From: Volvox africanus
Taxonomy: Eukaryota > Chlorophyta > Chlorophyceae > Chlamydomonadales > Volvocaceae
Reading direction: 5' to 3'
DNA: 64,000 bases
NCBI GenBank assembly: GCA_030268105.1
Contig: BSDZ01000078.1
Span: 496,001-560,000, forward strand
Numbering within the stretch: position 1 is the stretch's first letter; each line of letters opens with the position of its first letter. Shown here piece by piece: positions 20,530 to 33,853 of the stretch. The notes under the pieces were generated by a model. That model saw only the letters and a program-made list of their open reading frames with translations, ran no database searches and had not been told where the DNA came from. The position numbers and the translations under genes are program-made.

Positions 20530-23500
20530 GCGTTTGAAACTCGTTATCTGGTTGAGGCCTCGTTGGGACAGGTTTACCTGGTTGGTCGTATTGGAAGAGA
20601 CTGCATGTTGGGAGGGAGAATGAGAGAGAGAGGCTTACTAGCCGCGGGTCGTGAACAAACGGTCATATTGCTGAATGGCTGGGTGGTGGCTGCGGAATGT
20701 GCGTTACCGACCCGGCTATATGTTCGGATCTATCGTTGAGGCTGATGCGTCTGCCTGATCACATTAACGATGTATGTGGTCGACTGATTCAAAGCATTGG
20801 AGACTCCACACCCTCGCTTCGAAGGAACTGCTTCAGGTTTGACTTTTGAATGCAGTGTCGGCCCAATTGCCTGCTGTTGCTTAAGCTACTATTGCAGTTG
20901 CTGCTGTCAGTGTCCCTGTCATCAAGGGCTGCAACGATGCCCCAGCATTAGGAGGAAAGTACACGCTCTCTATGCCTTAGGAGTGCCGGATTTTACCATT
21001 ACGCTGCAAGCCTCACTAGTAGGTACGGTGGGAACGTGAAGGACGGCAGCAAGCACCAGCAGTAGCCCTACTGGGTTGCCATCGTCCTCCACTGAACTAG
21101 TTCAGGGAAGTGCCTTTCCGGATGAAACATCCTTCGCTGGGTGTCCCAGCAGCAGCAGTGCGATCTGCTTGCACTCTTATGTGGGAGGCGGTGTCGAACC
21201 CGGGTATTTCCTTCACCTGATATCGCTGCCTGTCTCTTGGGTGCAAGTCAGTTCTATTTCATGCAATGCATGGTAACAGTCTCGGTAACACTGTCGCCTT
21301 CTTTTTTCTTAACCATGCGGGTCGTACCCTAAGTACATGGCGAACACAGGTTGATGTAAACGGGTCAGGATGGGCACATTGTGCGACAGCCCTAATGGAT
21401 GCCCACACTGGCGCTGCGTCAGGGTTACGATCCACCGCCAAAGATGCGGTAGGACCGGGTAAACAAAAGTAACCTCATCTGTCGGGTGCAATAAAGCACA
21501 CGGGGACATTCGCTGCAGAGTGGATAGAAATTTACGGGGGTAAGTCTCCCTCTGGCAAGTGCTATTGCATGCAGGTGTATGAGCTGAGGGTGGATGACGT
21601 ATGTTTTGACCGAAATTATTCCGCTGCAACTAGGAACAGTATGCCCGCAGTCACTGCTAATCACTGACCCATCACTGCTAATCACTGACCCAATTCGTAC
21701 TGCTAGCTGTGCCAGGGCAGTGACACAGCAGTAGTAGCACTGCATCAACGGCTCGGACGCACCTACATGCAGGTGGGAAGGAGCGTAACATGGGAATAAA
21801 TATTTCAGAATGAAGCGGCTACAGCACCCTGAGACCCTGCGTTAATTGCATCTTAACAGAGGAAACAGGTATGAACAAAGTATCTTCACTCATAAGAAGC
21901 GCGAGGATGTATGTACTAGAGAATTATATTCTGGCGGACATCTTGGTGAGTAGATATGTTTGCGCAAGCAGAAAATAGCCTATCACTTCCAGAAGCAACC
22001 GTTAATAAACAAATACCGAGTATAAGACCAAGGCTAGTTGTGTTTATGTTCATGCTGAGGAGAACAAGTTTTGGTGGTAGAAGAAGCAACATTTTTCAGA
22101 CAATTTCAAGTCAAATATAAACGTTGTGTTAAAGAGGCTAGTTGTAACAGAGGCTTCGCCTAGCTGGTAGGTGTAGCTATATTGGCGAGCTCCCGAGTAA
22201 CTGTGCCGTAGGGCACGTGGTTCCTCGTAAGTTTACATTATGGGAGGTTATTTACAATGGAAGGGGAAGTGATTGTCTCTGCTATTCGAGCGCCTTAAAT
22301 AGCGCTGCCGGGCTCGTAAGGGGGCTTTACGTCTATTCAAAACTGGCGCGCACTCTACAACCGACAACGTTGTACGAGCGCTCGCATGCAAGTAGTTCCG
22401 TGAGACTTGTTCAAGTTCTATGTGTTTGATCTATTGTAATCAATCTATTATTATGTAATTATGTTATTTATCACAATTTGCCAAAGTCCGACAACTCAGT
22501 TTCGCTCTTTCTGGCGCTTCTGCGCCATTCACGCTGTTACACTAGTGGTTCTTTTGCGTCCCCTTAGAGCAAGAAAACCCCTATATACAACCTTGCCTCT
22601 GGTTTATTTTCATTGCTGCCTCTCACTGTTTGCTCTGCATGTATCATCCACTTGCTGCCCACCACGTCACCAGGGGGAAATGGTCTCTGTGTATGGAATG
22701 TGCTGAAGTCAACCAGTCCTGGGCATACATGCACATGCAGGGGACCATCAGGTTGGAGAACCACCCTGACCTGGTGGAACTGCTTTCCATTGACTGTAAA
22801 CATTGTTCTTTGTTATTTTTTCTTTGCATTGGAAGTGCAACAGCTTTGGGGGGCTTCATTTCATCGTTGCAGACGTACATACGTACGTTTCCAGGAAAAA
22901 TTGCCTCTTCTGTGAAGTCCACCGGGCCTTTAGGCCAAAAAGGTCCGGTGTCCCTACAGTAGGAGGGAAAATATTTATCCCATCGGAAGAAATCAAACAA
23001 TAGATCACCTTGGATCGATATTTATTTACCTATGACACCCCAGGATAGTACACCGTGTACTTACAGTACACGGTGTACTATCCTGGGGTGTCTATAGGTA
23101 AATAACCAGCTGTGCAACTTGACACTTTTGCAAAACCAATGTGAGGATTTTCGATTGATCTTCACGCACCCACCGCACAATGTACAAGTCACTAGAGCCA
23201 AAGGCATCGTGCCAGCTGCAATTCAACCATGTCGCTTTAGGAAGTATCCTGATATTACGAGAGGGCCTGCGGCGGACAATCCAGGTTTTGGTGGGATATA
23301 TAAAAACGTATATGGTTATTTCCAGCCTAAACGAGAAGGGACGGGACGGCGCCGGAAAGAAATCACATCACAGGATTTTTCGCAAGGCTCTACTCATCTA
23401 ACCCGTGAGTTCAACGAACGACGCCTGGCATGTTTTAAATATAGGAGTCCCTGGAAAAATTAATAGATGCTTGGCGCAGTCCTCGTCTTTCAGGATGTGC

Positions 23501-23863
23501 AGTCGCACGGATTGTAAGTAAAGCGATTTGGTAAACTGACAGGTATACATCTACATTTACATATTAATTACGCGAGGCTGGCCGGCTTGTGAAGTAGGGT
23601 TTTCCGTGGTCGGCCAATTGTTAAGTGTCCATTAACGTGAATATGCCTATCGAAAACCTTGTCATGTATACACCAAATACACCTAAGCCCTAACCCGACA
23701 CGGCTGTCCTTTCACCGACATGGTCTTCCATACCCGCAAAAAGGTCAAATTGCCTGCTTGCCAACATCTATCCTGGACTTGTGATCAAACCCGACGTCAT
23801 GGTTCCATGTAAAAACACTTCAGCATTACTCAGCATGAAGTCATCACATGGACACTGATAATC
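20530..23863 (+). other. Spacer between convergent GLB1 and UGDH
   Basis: No gene recognised. A + frame at 22630-22962 has two CxxC pairs (CMEC...CKHC) and could be a small zinc-binding exon. A + frame at 23119-23463 is unassigned. A long hairpin lies at 23021-23105. A 23-bp repeat CACTGCTAATCACTGACCCA.. occurs twice in tandem at about 21652-21692. Confidence 0.35.
23021..23105. repeat. Near-perfect 40-bp inverted repeat with 3-base loop
   Basis: Left arm 23022-23061 and right arm 23065-23105 are reverse complements with one extra base in the right arm (CTATAGAC against CTATGAC). The loop is TAC. The arms include ACACCCCAGGATAGTACACC. It is a strong hairpin candidate on either strand. Confidence 0.9.
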
Positions 23864-23868
23864 TTACA
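23864..23868 (-). terminator. TGTAA polyadenylation signal of UGDH
   Basis: Minus-strand TGTAA about 60 bases after the UGDH stop at 23930. Confidence 0.65.
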
Positions 23869-23929
23869 ATCAGTATATTTGCGCCCTGCGTTTTGGCATA
23901 TATATATCACATGACGTGAAGCTCGCCGG

Positions 23930-26495
23930 TCAATAGCCTTTCACCAGGAAGGGGTCCAGGGGCTTGCCTAAGGCGTACACAATGAAGCCGATCTCGCGGA
24001 GCTGAGCATGGTCGAGAATATTGCGGCCGTCGAAAATGAAGGCAGGCTTTGTCATCTTGTCGTACATAGCCTGGGGACGAACGAAATTCCAGTTCAATAC
24101 ATAGAACCATGTCTTTAAAGCGTTGAAAACATTTGATGCGGGACAGACCTCCGGTGATGGCGAATAGGGCATGACATCCCTGTTATAGTAACAGGTTGCT
24201 ATCCTACCATTCATAGCGAAGTGGTCGGTACCGACAGACCTTAACCGCCGAGCCGATCTCACCTGGTAGTCGTACGTCTTGAACTCGTCCCACTCAGTCA
24301 AAATGCAGATTGCGTGCGAACCCTCGGCGGCCGCGGCAGGGTCTGACACCACCTGGACATTCTCCAGCATATGGCTTTGTGAGCGACTGTAATTGGGGCG
24401 GTCCCACTCAAACTTGGGCGCCGACAGGTCGCGAAAAATCTGCTCCGGCGTCACCTCCGGGTCGTAGACACAAACCTTGGCGCCATCACGGATGAGGCCC
24501 TTGCAAACATCAATTGCGGGCGTCTCGCGGGTGTCACCCGTGTCCTTCTTGAAGGCAAAGCCATAGATAGCGATTTTCTTCTGCGACACCGTGTTAAACA
24601 TGGCGCTGATGACGCGCTCCACAAAGCGTTGCTTCTGGTAGTCGTTCATCGATACCACCTGGTACCTAAGGAAATAAAAGACACGGCCAGAACCCAGTAT
24701 GAGATTCTCAATTTAACGATGAGCAACAGGGAGGATCGGTGGACACCGACCAGTAGCATGGTTTGAGGCATTGGATGAGCACCCGTTCAACCTTCAGCTT
24801 CAATCCTCAACGCCACCGGAAATTTGGTGTCAGTTTGACATGTTTTAAGTGGCCACCATAGAATGATTAATCCGAAGTATTCCCATGCAAACCAACAAGA
24901 GATTTGCACCGAACCTAATGCGGTCCAAACGCGGCCTTCTCCCGATGCTATAACACTCACCAGTATTCAGCCACCTCTTTCAGGCCAACTGACTCACAAA
25001 CGTAGCACAGGTTAAGGATATCCTTCTGGAAACACGAACCGCCGAAGCCCACGGAAGCGTTCAGGAACTTGGGGCCAATGCGGCTGTCCGTGCCGATAGC
25101 GTGCCCCACCTGGGACACATCAGCACCGGTGGCCTCGCATAGCGCGGATATGGCGTTGATGGATGAGATGCGCTGCGCAAGGAAGGCGTTGGCGGTCAGC
25201 TTTGCAAGCTCCGCCGACCAAAGATTGGCAGTCAGGATGCGCTCACGAGGAATCCAGTGAGCGTACACCGACACCAGCGTCTCAATAGCCTTCCTGCCGC
25301 TCTCTGTATCTGCTCCACCAACGAGCACCTGCGCATGACCCGCACACATGGCCCACACGGTATGTAAACCACGGAGCTAGTAGGAGCGTTGAAGCAATGT
25401 GTCCAGTACGACACGAGGATGCTGCTGCACTGTATCATGACACGAGGATAAGCAGCTTGTACACGACGACGAAGCCAACGTTACGTACGCGGTCTGGGTT
25501 TCGCAAATCCTCCATGGCCGTGCCCTCCGCAAGGAACTCTGGGTTGGACAGGATCTCGAATTGCACATTAGGATCCTGGCAGTTCCGCTTAAGCACCTGC
25601 GTTAGAACGCCAAGTCGGCCATGAAAAGAAGGGATTTGGCGTCCAGCAAAGTTTCGCACGCGCATACCGTTATCCGCGAGAATCACAAGCCAAGCCACGC
25701 AACAATAAACATCAATGATCAACCCCACCTTGCCAATGGCCTCAGCAGTCTTTACAGGTACAGTAGACTTCTCCACTACAATCTTGCTGCTGGTGGACAC
25801 CGACGCAATCAGACGAGCAGCACCCTCCCAGTACGTCAGATCGGCAGCCTTGCCCGCGCCAATACCGTGCGTCTTGGTCGGGGTATTCACACTGAAAATA
25901 TGCAGCAAGGAGGAGAGAGACCACCAAAATCAGAGCGGTGGGCGGGTAGTCATGAAGCAACGACACAAGCCGTAAACTAACAGGAATCAGTCAGAGAATG
26001 CAGCCGCTTTGGAGTGCGATCAGTGCCATAACTTTACAGCTTACTTTCACCCTCTCACGCTCTGTCCATCTTATCAAGCAATCGCACCTGACAAAGACAA
26101 TGTCAGCCTCCCCGACGTGCTTCTTAGTATCAGTTGAGAAGAAGAGGTTGCGACCACGACACTCCTTGACAACCTCAAAGAGACCAGGCTCGTAAACTGA
26201 AAAGAAAAATGGATGGAAGCAGTTGCTTCAGTCGCTTTCATTGATCAGGCACGACCATCGGCGCCCTTGATATCTTACTTGGCAGCTTATCACTGTTCCA
26301 AGCCTTGATACGCTCCTCGTTGATATCGACGACAACAACCTATAAAGCAACCGAGCGATCCAGGTTCAGGTTTGCGACCTGATCGGCCATTTTGTAGCCA
26401 ACCCTTTGACCCACCTGAATTTCAGGGCACTTCAGCGCCACCATTGCCATAGTGGGTCCGCCCACATAACCAGCCCCGATGCAAGCGATCTTCAT
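23930..26495 (-). CDS. UGD: UDP-glucose 6-dehydrogenase, 8 exons, intact
   Basis: Exons (minus): 26495-26415, 26339-26279, 26196-26088, 25891-25729, 25596-25489, 25328-24961, 24665-24263 and 24070-23930 (TGA). All seven introns are GT-AG, phases agree, and the 1434 nt give 477 aa, the usual plant length. The enzyme oxidises UDP-glucose to UDP-glucuronate with two NAD+, feeding wall and glycoprotein sugars in the cytosol. Visible motifs are the Rossmann GAGYVGGPT (residues 8-16), [19 protein letters not shown], the NPEFLAEG loop, [10 protein letters not shown], the catalytic cysteine in [13 protein letters not shown] (Cys273), [13 protein letters not shown] and the C-terminal ending GKPLDPFL. 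No disruption is seen. The ATG at 26495 starts directly at the Rossmann strand, as in plants. GLB1 points towards it from the other side. Confidence 0.97.
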
Positions 26496-28162
26496 GTTTG
26501 TAGATCCTTAACGTCGATGAAGTTGCAAATGTATGACCGTCGCACAGGAATTTGTAGCGCTGGCTGTAATGTGGAGCACCTTACAAGATCTGAGTATCTA
26601 AGTGAAGGTGATGCAAACTATTCATAGTGATTGCCCATGGGAAGTTGCAGCTGCCGTACAGTTGCTTAGCATGCGCATGGCGAAGGTAATAAATGGATGT
26701 AACAGTTCCGGCAAATGGAAAACATGTTTAAGAGGAATGACGCTGGTGAGCAGTCGTAAGTGAATTCGAAGCTCTGGTCGCTGCTCTGGTGGCAAGAAGA
26801 CAGTAATTATAAACGCCTGGGACATGGTAAAGATTTAACAGTAAAAGCTTAGTGTAATAAGGCACGCAATCACAAGGATCGCATGTTCTAGGCAAAGGTT
26901 CAATTCTATTGCGCCCCGCCGCCCGCCAACTTCCTCTAACTGTTTCGCTTAACGTAAGCCTTTCTGAGGAATAAAAAAGCAACCTCTTGATTGCAAGTTA
27001 CGTAACAGCATCAATGCATGTGAGTATCTCAGACGGCTTGGGGGCATGCAACAAAGGAGGGGACTAGAAGTTACGTGCCATGACTCAGGAGGGCGAATGG
27101 GCCAGGTTAGGATAAGCATATCTTTACGTACGATGAAGTGATGCCATTGTAAGGAAATTGTGTATGTGTGGGCAGCAGATGGATAATGACCTACGAACCC
27201 ACTGACTGGTTTTATTATCCAGTGCACCAGCCGCAGACAGGTGCACCCATCATGTAGCCAGCACTGAAAGCCAGCCTGAAGTGCATGCCAAAGAGAAAAG
27301 AATACTTTCATTTTTATACTTTCATTTTTAGCCTCTTACGAGGGGTATTTTATATACAAGGTACTCAGAAGCATGCGCGGGAAATCAGAGCTTTCCACCT
27401 TGCATACGACGGCCTGCAATTACCGCGGGCTAACCTGCATCCGCGAAACCGCATCCCGTCTATGTGTGTATCCACACCTGTCCCATCTCCATCACACAAG
27501 CCCAAATAGCCTCAATGTCTTCCCTGGCTTCTCATCGCCCTGCCTCCTACAAAGTCTGAGCGGCAAAATCAATTAAGCCACATCGGCTGAGCAGTTATAA
27601 TCAGGCTGCAGCACCCGGCGGTAGAACGCATCAGATGGCAAGTATCCCGCTCTTAGCGCAGCCTCTACACGCACACAGCACTGATGACAAGGGCACTCAC
27701 ACACCTCGCTTTCCACATGTATCTTTTCTATCTATTCGAGCAAGTATCTCTTAACTTTGTACCTTGACATTTCTTAAGTCTTCTAAGTGTCACTTGCTCG
27801 TCTTCCGTGTTCCCTACATGCTGTGTTCACATGGCTCAGCTCCCAAAGCGAATTACACGGGCGTTCACTGAGCATTTGATACCCACAGGGGCCCAGTTGC
27901 ACCCGTTGTTCCCACCAGTCGCCGCAGGTCGCATGGCGGCAATAATCCTGCGGGGTCGCCACATTCCCGCCATTTCTGACCGATACACAGAACCAAGCAA
28001 ACGGCTATGGGCGAGCGGAAATGCGGGAAAAGATCAGTGAACGGACACAGCAGAAGATCGAACGACAGCAGCCAAACGGTCTCCAAACGAACCTAAATGG
28101 GACATGCGAAGACATGACTCGTGTAACAAACCCGCGGGTGCGCTCTGGCGATGCAAAATATA
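26496..28162 (+). other. Spacer between UGDH and the P450 gene
   Basis: It must contain the UGDH promoter (its left end is upstream of the minus-strand ATG). I see no convincing gene. Short frames on both strands lack motifs. Confidence 0.4.
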
Positions 28163-31100
28163 TTACACCGAGCCGCCGTCACCACTATCGGTGTTCATTC
28201 CCAAGACCCAAATCACCTGGATGAGTCCGTCCAGGCCATCGAACCAGCCGAACCCCCAAGCTATGGCCGGCGGCTCCAGTAGCCTGGAAATGACGGCGTA
28301 CAGGAGACTTCCTGCTTTCACCGCTCTCAACTGCGGATGCAGATCGGCACCATCGGCAGATGCCCCTGATGACGCCGGCACGTCCGCCCGGGCCGACTTG
28401 AGACGCCTGCGCCTTGATTGACTTGCCTCCAGAGGCGGCGGAGGCGGCGGCAGCAGGAGCGCCAGTAGTCGCCGGCGCTTCAAAGCGGCTGGCAGTGTCG
28501 CCGTAGCTGAGCGTCATGTCGTAGGACCAAAGGAGAAGCTGTGCTATAAGGCCCAGCTCCTGTTCCGCAAGGTAACGGCCAGGGCAGCGGTACGGACCGC
28601 CTCCGAAGGCCAGTGGCGGCAACCAGATCGGGAGACCAAAACGGTAACCGGGATAGGGGCGGCGTGGAGCCGATATTGAAAGCGGCACAACTTGTTCCGG
28701 GTGGATATCAGTGCATGGCTAAGGCGACGGAGTGCACTGGGAAGATCCCAGAGAAATATTACCTCGCGTGCTGAGTAGAACACAGCGCAGAAGCTGGGCC
28801 TTCGGATCATCCTTGGCATACCGTCCGGAAAAGTGGTCCCCAAAACGTAGCCACCACCTCACGCCTGCCCTTTCGATCCCCAGGACTTCCTTATGCTTAC
28901 ATCGGAAAAGTATACTTTTGCTCCCTTAGGATTTATTAGATGTAAACCAATGTAAATAAATAGATGAATATGACTAATGATAATTACAATTAGTGAACAA
29001 TTGAAGTAACATATCGTTGTCATGATGCGCTTGAACCCCAAACTTCCCACTCACCCGCCCCGCTATTCACTACCGCGCTGCTGGGCCCCAGGCGCAACTC
29101 CAGGCGTGTAGGGTCATAGACCCGAGGGTCAGCGTCCCCCCTTGTCTCGCCAGCATCCCACAGCTTCAGATCGTGGTGGCTTTCAAAGGGGCAAACTGCC
29201 AACAGCCGCCCTCGCGGCAATCTCAGGCGGCTCCCCAAATGGAATGGTGCGGCCACCTGACGTACGTCTATTCTTTGCACTCTCAGCCGCAGCGCCTACG
29301 CCATGTAGCGAGTAGCGGCGGATCGGCGATTGGCCGCTAGGCGCATAGCAGCGGCAACGAATTGTGACTGGGACCACAGGCCCCCAGGATGTCTACTCCC
29401 GGGCGGGCCGGCTGCCGCTGAGCTGCTCCCTATTTCGTTAGAACCGGCTGGGCAGAGCAATATGAGTTTTGGAAAGGTTGTTCGGGAAGGGTCCCCGAAC
29501 CCAGAACAGATGTGTGTTCAACGGTCCGATCGATGTTTGGCCGGACAGTGTTGTTTAGCGGAAGGCCGGTCCAACTGAGGTGTGGTGATTGGTGTAACAG
29601 CCTACCTGGCGACATGTGAGAGAAACGACTAAAACCCGAAATGGAGGTGTTGATAAACACCGGGGTCTTCCCTTGGGGATAAATAGTGGCTTGCAGTACG
29701 ACAAGGCGCAGATTGCAGGAGTGTTGTACTCTCAGATAAGCTCCAACAATAGAGGATTCTTCTGATGATTATCGATAGAGATCTGGCCGTATATGGACAT
29801 CCGTGTACAGAATATTACTGCCATAGCCGTAGCCACGCACTGTATGTACGTACTGATGTACGGGATTTTATATGTACCGCTGTACGGTAAGGCCTTTACG
29901 ATATTTAGTATGTTGAGGATAGAATGTCTTTAGCAATAGTATTAACTGTTGACATAGCCTGTAACAATTGATGCGTGCCCATTGCAACCTGAGGTAATAT
30001 GAGCAGGTAAAGGCCCGGCGGATGAATCCTGTTGTATCTCTGTTGTGTCCGCCTAAGCAAAGGCCCAATCGGAAGATGACCATACACGGTCCATCTTGGA
30101 CACTACCCCTCGATACCCCAGGATACCAGAAATCCATCTGGACAAATCCATGGGATTCAGACCAAGGAACAAGCATAGGTGTTGCACCGGCACGTGGAGC
30201 AACACCTGCCGCATACCACGCCAAAAGCAAAAAATGCAGGATGACGACACGCATACACACACAGCGTGCAGTACTTCCGTCCTGGTTACCCCCGCTGAAG
30301 CACCCCTCAGTGAAGTCCGGACTGTCTCCCCTTTGCCCCAGAGGTGCACAACTCCCAAACCAGAACAGACTGCCCAGTCCTCACCTCCTGCTGCAGCTCC
30401 CTCAGGCCCACCTGAGCTCAGCGATCCGGTTTTAAGCTACAGCTGCAACAAGAAAGGAGTAAAGGGACACCCACCGGGATACTTGATGTCGATCACCATA
30501 ACGGCTTGATCGGTAAGAAAGAGCTTCAGTGACAGCCCTCAGAAATTTTGTCTCCAAAAGTCTTTGCCGCTAAGATGATGTTCTCAGAACTCGTTGCAAT
30601 TGAAAAGCTCGATTTGCTGTTTGCTAGTCAGCCTTTCCGCGTCTCCTTCCTCCTATTCCTAGCTTTTTTCTACTTTCGCCGCTCTTAGGGTTAGCCAGTA
30701 GCCACGCCTCATGGGAAGTGTTCTCCAGTAGCAGCAGGAACGTGGGCGACCAGAAGACATCTGGGATACTGTTGGCCTGCGCCGTGAGAAAGAGAGAGGG
30801 AGAGATAGGGAGAGCGGGGAGGGGGAATGAAAGAGCCAATACTATCTATCATTTTGTATAGAGTTGTTATATGGCTCCAGACATGTCGGTCGTGGAATCA
30901 CAACGCAGCCGCACTGCTTTTGCGCTCAGCCACCCGTGACCGGGCCCCTGGGGCCGGAACCTGGAGCCTAAACATCACACGGGCGGTGCAGTGTTAGACA
31001 GCAGTCCGAGTCGCCCACTGTACCCCCAATTAATCTGCGATGCCCATAACAATGCCAGCACCAGGTTGGGCCGCAGGTGAGGTAGCAGACCCGTGGTCCT

Positions 31101-31620
31101 GTGTGAATAGGTTCACAGACAGATTCATTCATCCAACCATTCACTCATACACGCATACACGTAGGAGCATGCGGAAGATGAACACAGCACATCAGATGCA
31201 GCACTCCTGGCCAGGTTAGGAGCCGGGCTCATCCACGTTGGAGTTTAGGTCCACCTGCCATCCCCTCGGATGATCACAGCGTGATGGTGGTGTTAGCCTG
31301 CGCGGCTCCTGCGCGCCTAGCCTGATGAAATTTCATCTTCATCAGATACTCATCATTTTCCTCTCGCCGCTATCCAGGCAGTCGAATCCCGATAAGTGTC
31401 AATTTTTGGTTTCTTTGAGTCGCAAACCTCCATGCACACAAACAGACCAACGTGCATCCAACTTAGCCTCCTGCTCCCACGAAGTGCGAGCCGTGCTTCC
31501 AACCCTGAAGCCAACCTGTCCAGCCGCTCACCTGCGGGGGTGCCCGTGAACAAACCTCGTCCGTCTGCCTGACGAAATAGCCGAGGAGCTGAAATGTGTC
31601 GTTGCCGACGACGTTAGCTT
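28163..31620 (-). pseudogene. Cytochrome P450, multi-exon, 5' part missing
   Basis: Exons seen on the minus strand: 30776 to ~30690 (I-helix, starting ANSIPDVFWS after GCGCAG); 30411-30385 (VGLRELQQE); 29295-29055 (begins just after the glutamate of the K-helix ExxR, reading ALRL, then LPRGRLLAVCPFESHHD and the YDPTR region); and from ~28691 down (haem loop FGGGPYRCPGRYLAEQE). The last ~30 residues (AWGFGWFDGLDG) are in another frame, so a further intron or a frameshift is needed. A possible earlier exon is 31620-31532. The I-helix AxxANSIP in place of AGxxT recalls the CYP7/CYP8/CYP39-like class. The usual N-terminal half is not found; a Dualen fragment begins at 31693. It could be a truncated gene or one with undetected exons. 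Substrate is unknown. Confidence 0.65.
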
Positions 31621-31692
31621 CTGTGTGTGCACATAAGCGAAAACAACAAATTTCTCATTATTTTCGTGTTATGGATACAATATTATTAAATA

Positions 31693-33198
31693 AAGCGTCC
31701 AATAACAACAAGGCGAGCTGCGGAAATTCGAAAATGGTAAAGTCAGCGAAAGGTGAGGCGAAAGACCGCAATCTGCTGCGCTCTGTCATGCCTTACACTC
31801 TGCAAGCTGATAACAGCATCCTGTGACAGCCTGGCTCCGGCAGCGGTGGAACCCGTGGTTTCCTGGCAACCCCCCCCTCGTCAATCGACGAACGGGAACG
31901 TACGTGCAGGAACGCGCCACATATGGGACGCGCTTGCCGGAGGGGTCACGAAAAGAACGCAGCAAACAATCGGATTTCAACAGCGGCGATAAAGGCCGAG
32001 CGGACGCTGCCGATTATTCAAATAGGAGGAGCCCAGGTTTCACCACCAACTGAGACCATTGCAGGAGGCTGTTAATTCATATCTCTACTTCAGCTCGTGA
32101 CGATCCAGCTATGGGTCTGAGGATGGACCATTGAGCACAGGACCTCAGCAAGAGAAACTCTCGCCCAGCAGATGGCAACTTCTGCAAAAGACCACTCCAC
32201 AGACCTGATAAATCTGTAAGATACGCTACAAACAGAGTCTACGAAAGGACGCCTGGAACAGACTACTATTCTCAAGGGGCAGCTTCCGACTGTGTACACC
32301 TAACAGAAAAATACGTCGTCGCAATCACAAAATGCAACACCAAAATGGTCTCTGAAAAATGCCGCAACTACGAAGGCAAGGACGTAGAAGACCTAAGAAA
32401 CTTGCGGGCGAGCGGCAAACGGGAATGCGGCTGGGACGCAATTGGAAATGCAGGATGCACGGGAGATAGAGGCGCTGTTGACATTGGGAAGGAGTCGTAC
32501 CGTGGGACTGGCCCTATCAGCGGCGTAAGGCTGCGGTGCATGAGGCTGCCCAAGCCTGTTATGGGGCGCACCTGCACGGACGTGTCAGAGGAAGATGCGT
32601 GCGGCATGGGAAGCGGCGGTACCCCCCGGTCCCCAACGACGACGGTGTGAGCTGTGCGATCGCACACCTGTCCCTGGAGTTCCCCCAACCCGTGCGGTCA
32701 TGTAAACTGCTGATGTTTGACGAAGCGCCCTTTGGGCACCATAGCACGCCACCCAAATGCACAATCCCTTCGATCCACTAACCTGACCGCAAGAAAGCGA
32801 GCAACTGTGGAGAAGGGTGGAAATGACATGGTCCCCTTTGAGAACAAAGGCGGAGGTGTGAACATTGCTGGGTGAATGCTGTATGATAATGGCCGTACAG
32901 TGAATGCCCCACAACTGCATTACATACGCCAGAACTTGCCACCTTCGACTGTGGGGACGATGCTTGGATCGGCTAGCTCACGGATCGCACCATGCGGCAT
33001 CCGGAAAGCCTTTCTGCCTTATCTTGTGCGGGGAAGAAGCGCACCCACCGGGGTGCACCTGTCAGGGGATGTAATGCGTGCAGGTGGGTATCTAATATCC
33101 CATACCATCGAAGTGCTGCTGCACGATCTCGAAATTACGATCCTCATTTGGTACAGTGTCACTACCGGCATTGAGGTAACGTATGCACTCTACAAAGC
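31693..33198 (+). pseudogene. Dualen-type element, copy 3: 5' end fragment
   Basis: Matches 42449-43590 of the long Dualen element, including the start GCGTCCAATAACAACAAGGC and the stretch before the first TM segment (motifs PHTIEVLLHDLEITIL-like near 33100-33140). Frames are broken repeatedly. Homology stops at CTCTACAAAG (about 33198). An extra ~200 bp around 32400-32650 has no counterpart in the long copy. This fragment keeps the 5' end and loses the 3' end. Confidence 0.8.
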
Positions 33199-33219
33199 CC
33201 ACAGCCTGTCTGTATTTTG

Positions 33220-33400
33220 GGAGGCTGACTATAGATGGACTATTGTCAGAAATAGCCGATACGACTATATCCAACCAATAGACGATTCTTTTAGACGATA
33301 ATAACATCGACTATAGTATGATATAGTCCAACGATAGTCGTCCTAGCTATAGTTGTCCAAGCTATAGTCGATGTCAGCTATAGCTGATCAAACTATAGTT
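33220..33400. repeat. Left CGACTATAGTCG motif array
   Basis: At least nine copies of CTATAG with CGACTATAGT / AGCTATAG variants in both orientations, right after the end of Dualen copy 3. Confidence 0.8.
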
Positions 33401-33853
33401 TGCAGCGGTCAGCGGAGGCCATGCAATTGCTGTATGGGATTCAATCATTATCCGGTTGTATACATTACAGGGGTACATATCGTACAGTCATAGCCCAACA
33501 GCGCCAGCTGCCTTGGTCCTCTCTTTGTCCCGGCCTCCTCCTTCACATCATTCTCACAAATCGCTGGCATCCCAACTTGGCCTTGTTGAACAATGCCATC
33601 CTACTTCACCAATCGCCTCCCTTCACCTCTGCTGGTCGTGGCTCCCAGCCCCACACCTTTACTTCCAGAATCATCGGCATTCCAACAAGGCCACCCTACT
33701 TCACCAATCCGTCTCCCTTCACCTCTGCTGGGCGTGGCTAAAAATCAATACAATCACAGAAAAAGTTTTGAATATTTATATAGAATTTTTAAGAAGCTAA
33801 TTAATGCCAGTGCTAAAATTCAGGAAAAATAGCCGATATTACCATCTTCACCG

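Noticed and set aside
22630..23000. Overlapping frames on both strands with CxxC pairs as a zinc-finger gene
   Set aside because: No family match and no clear splice sites; both strands are open, so coding direction cannot be decided.
31750..32060. Independent host genes in the short frames at 31.7-32.7 kb
   Set aside because: They align with the 5' part of the Dualen element and are broken in all frames.
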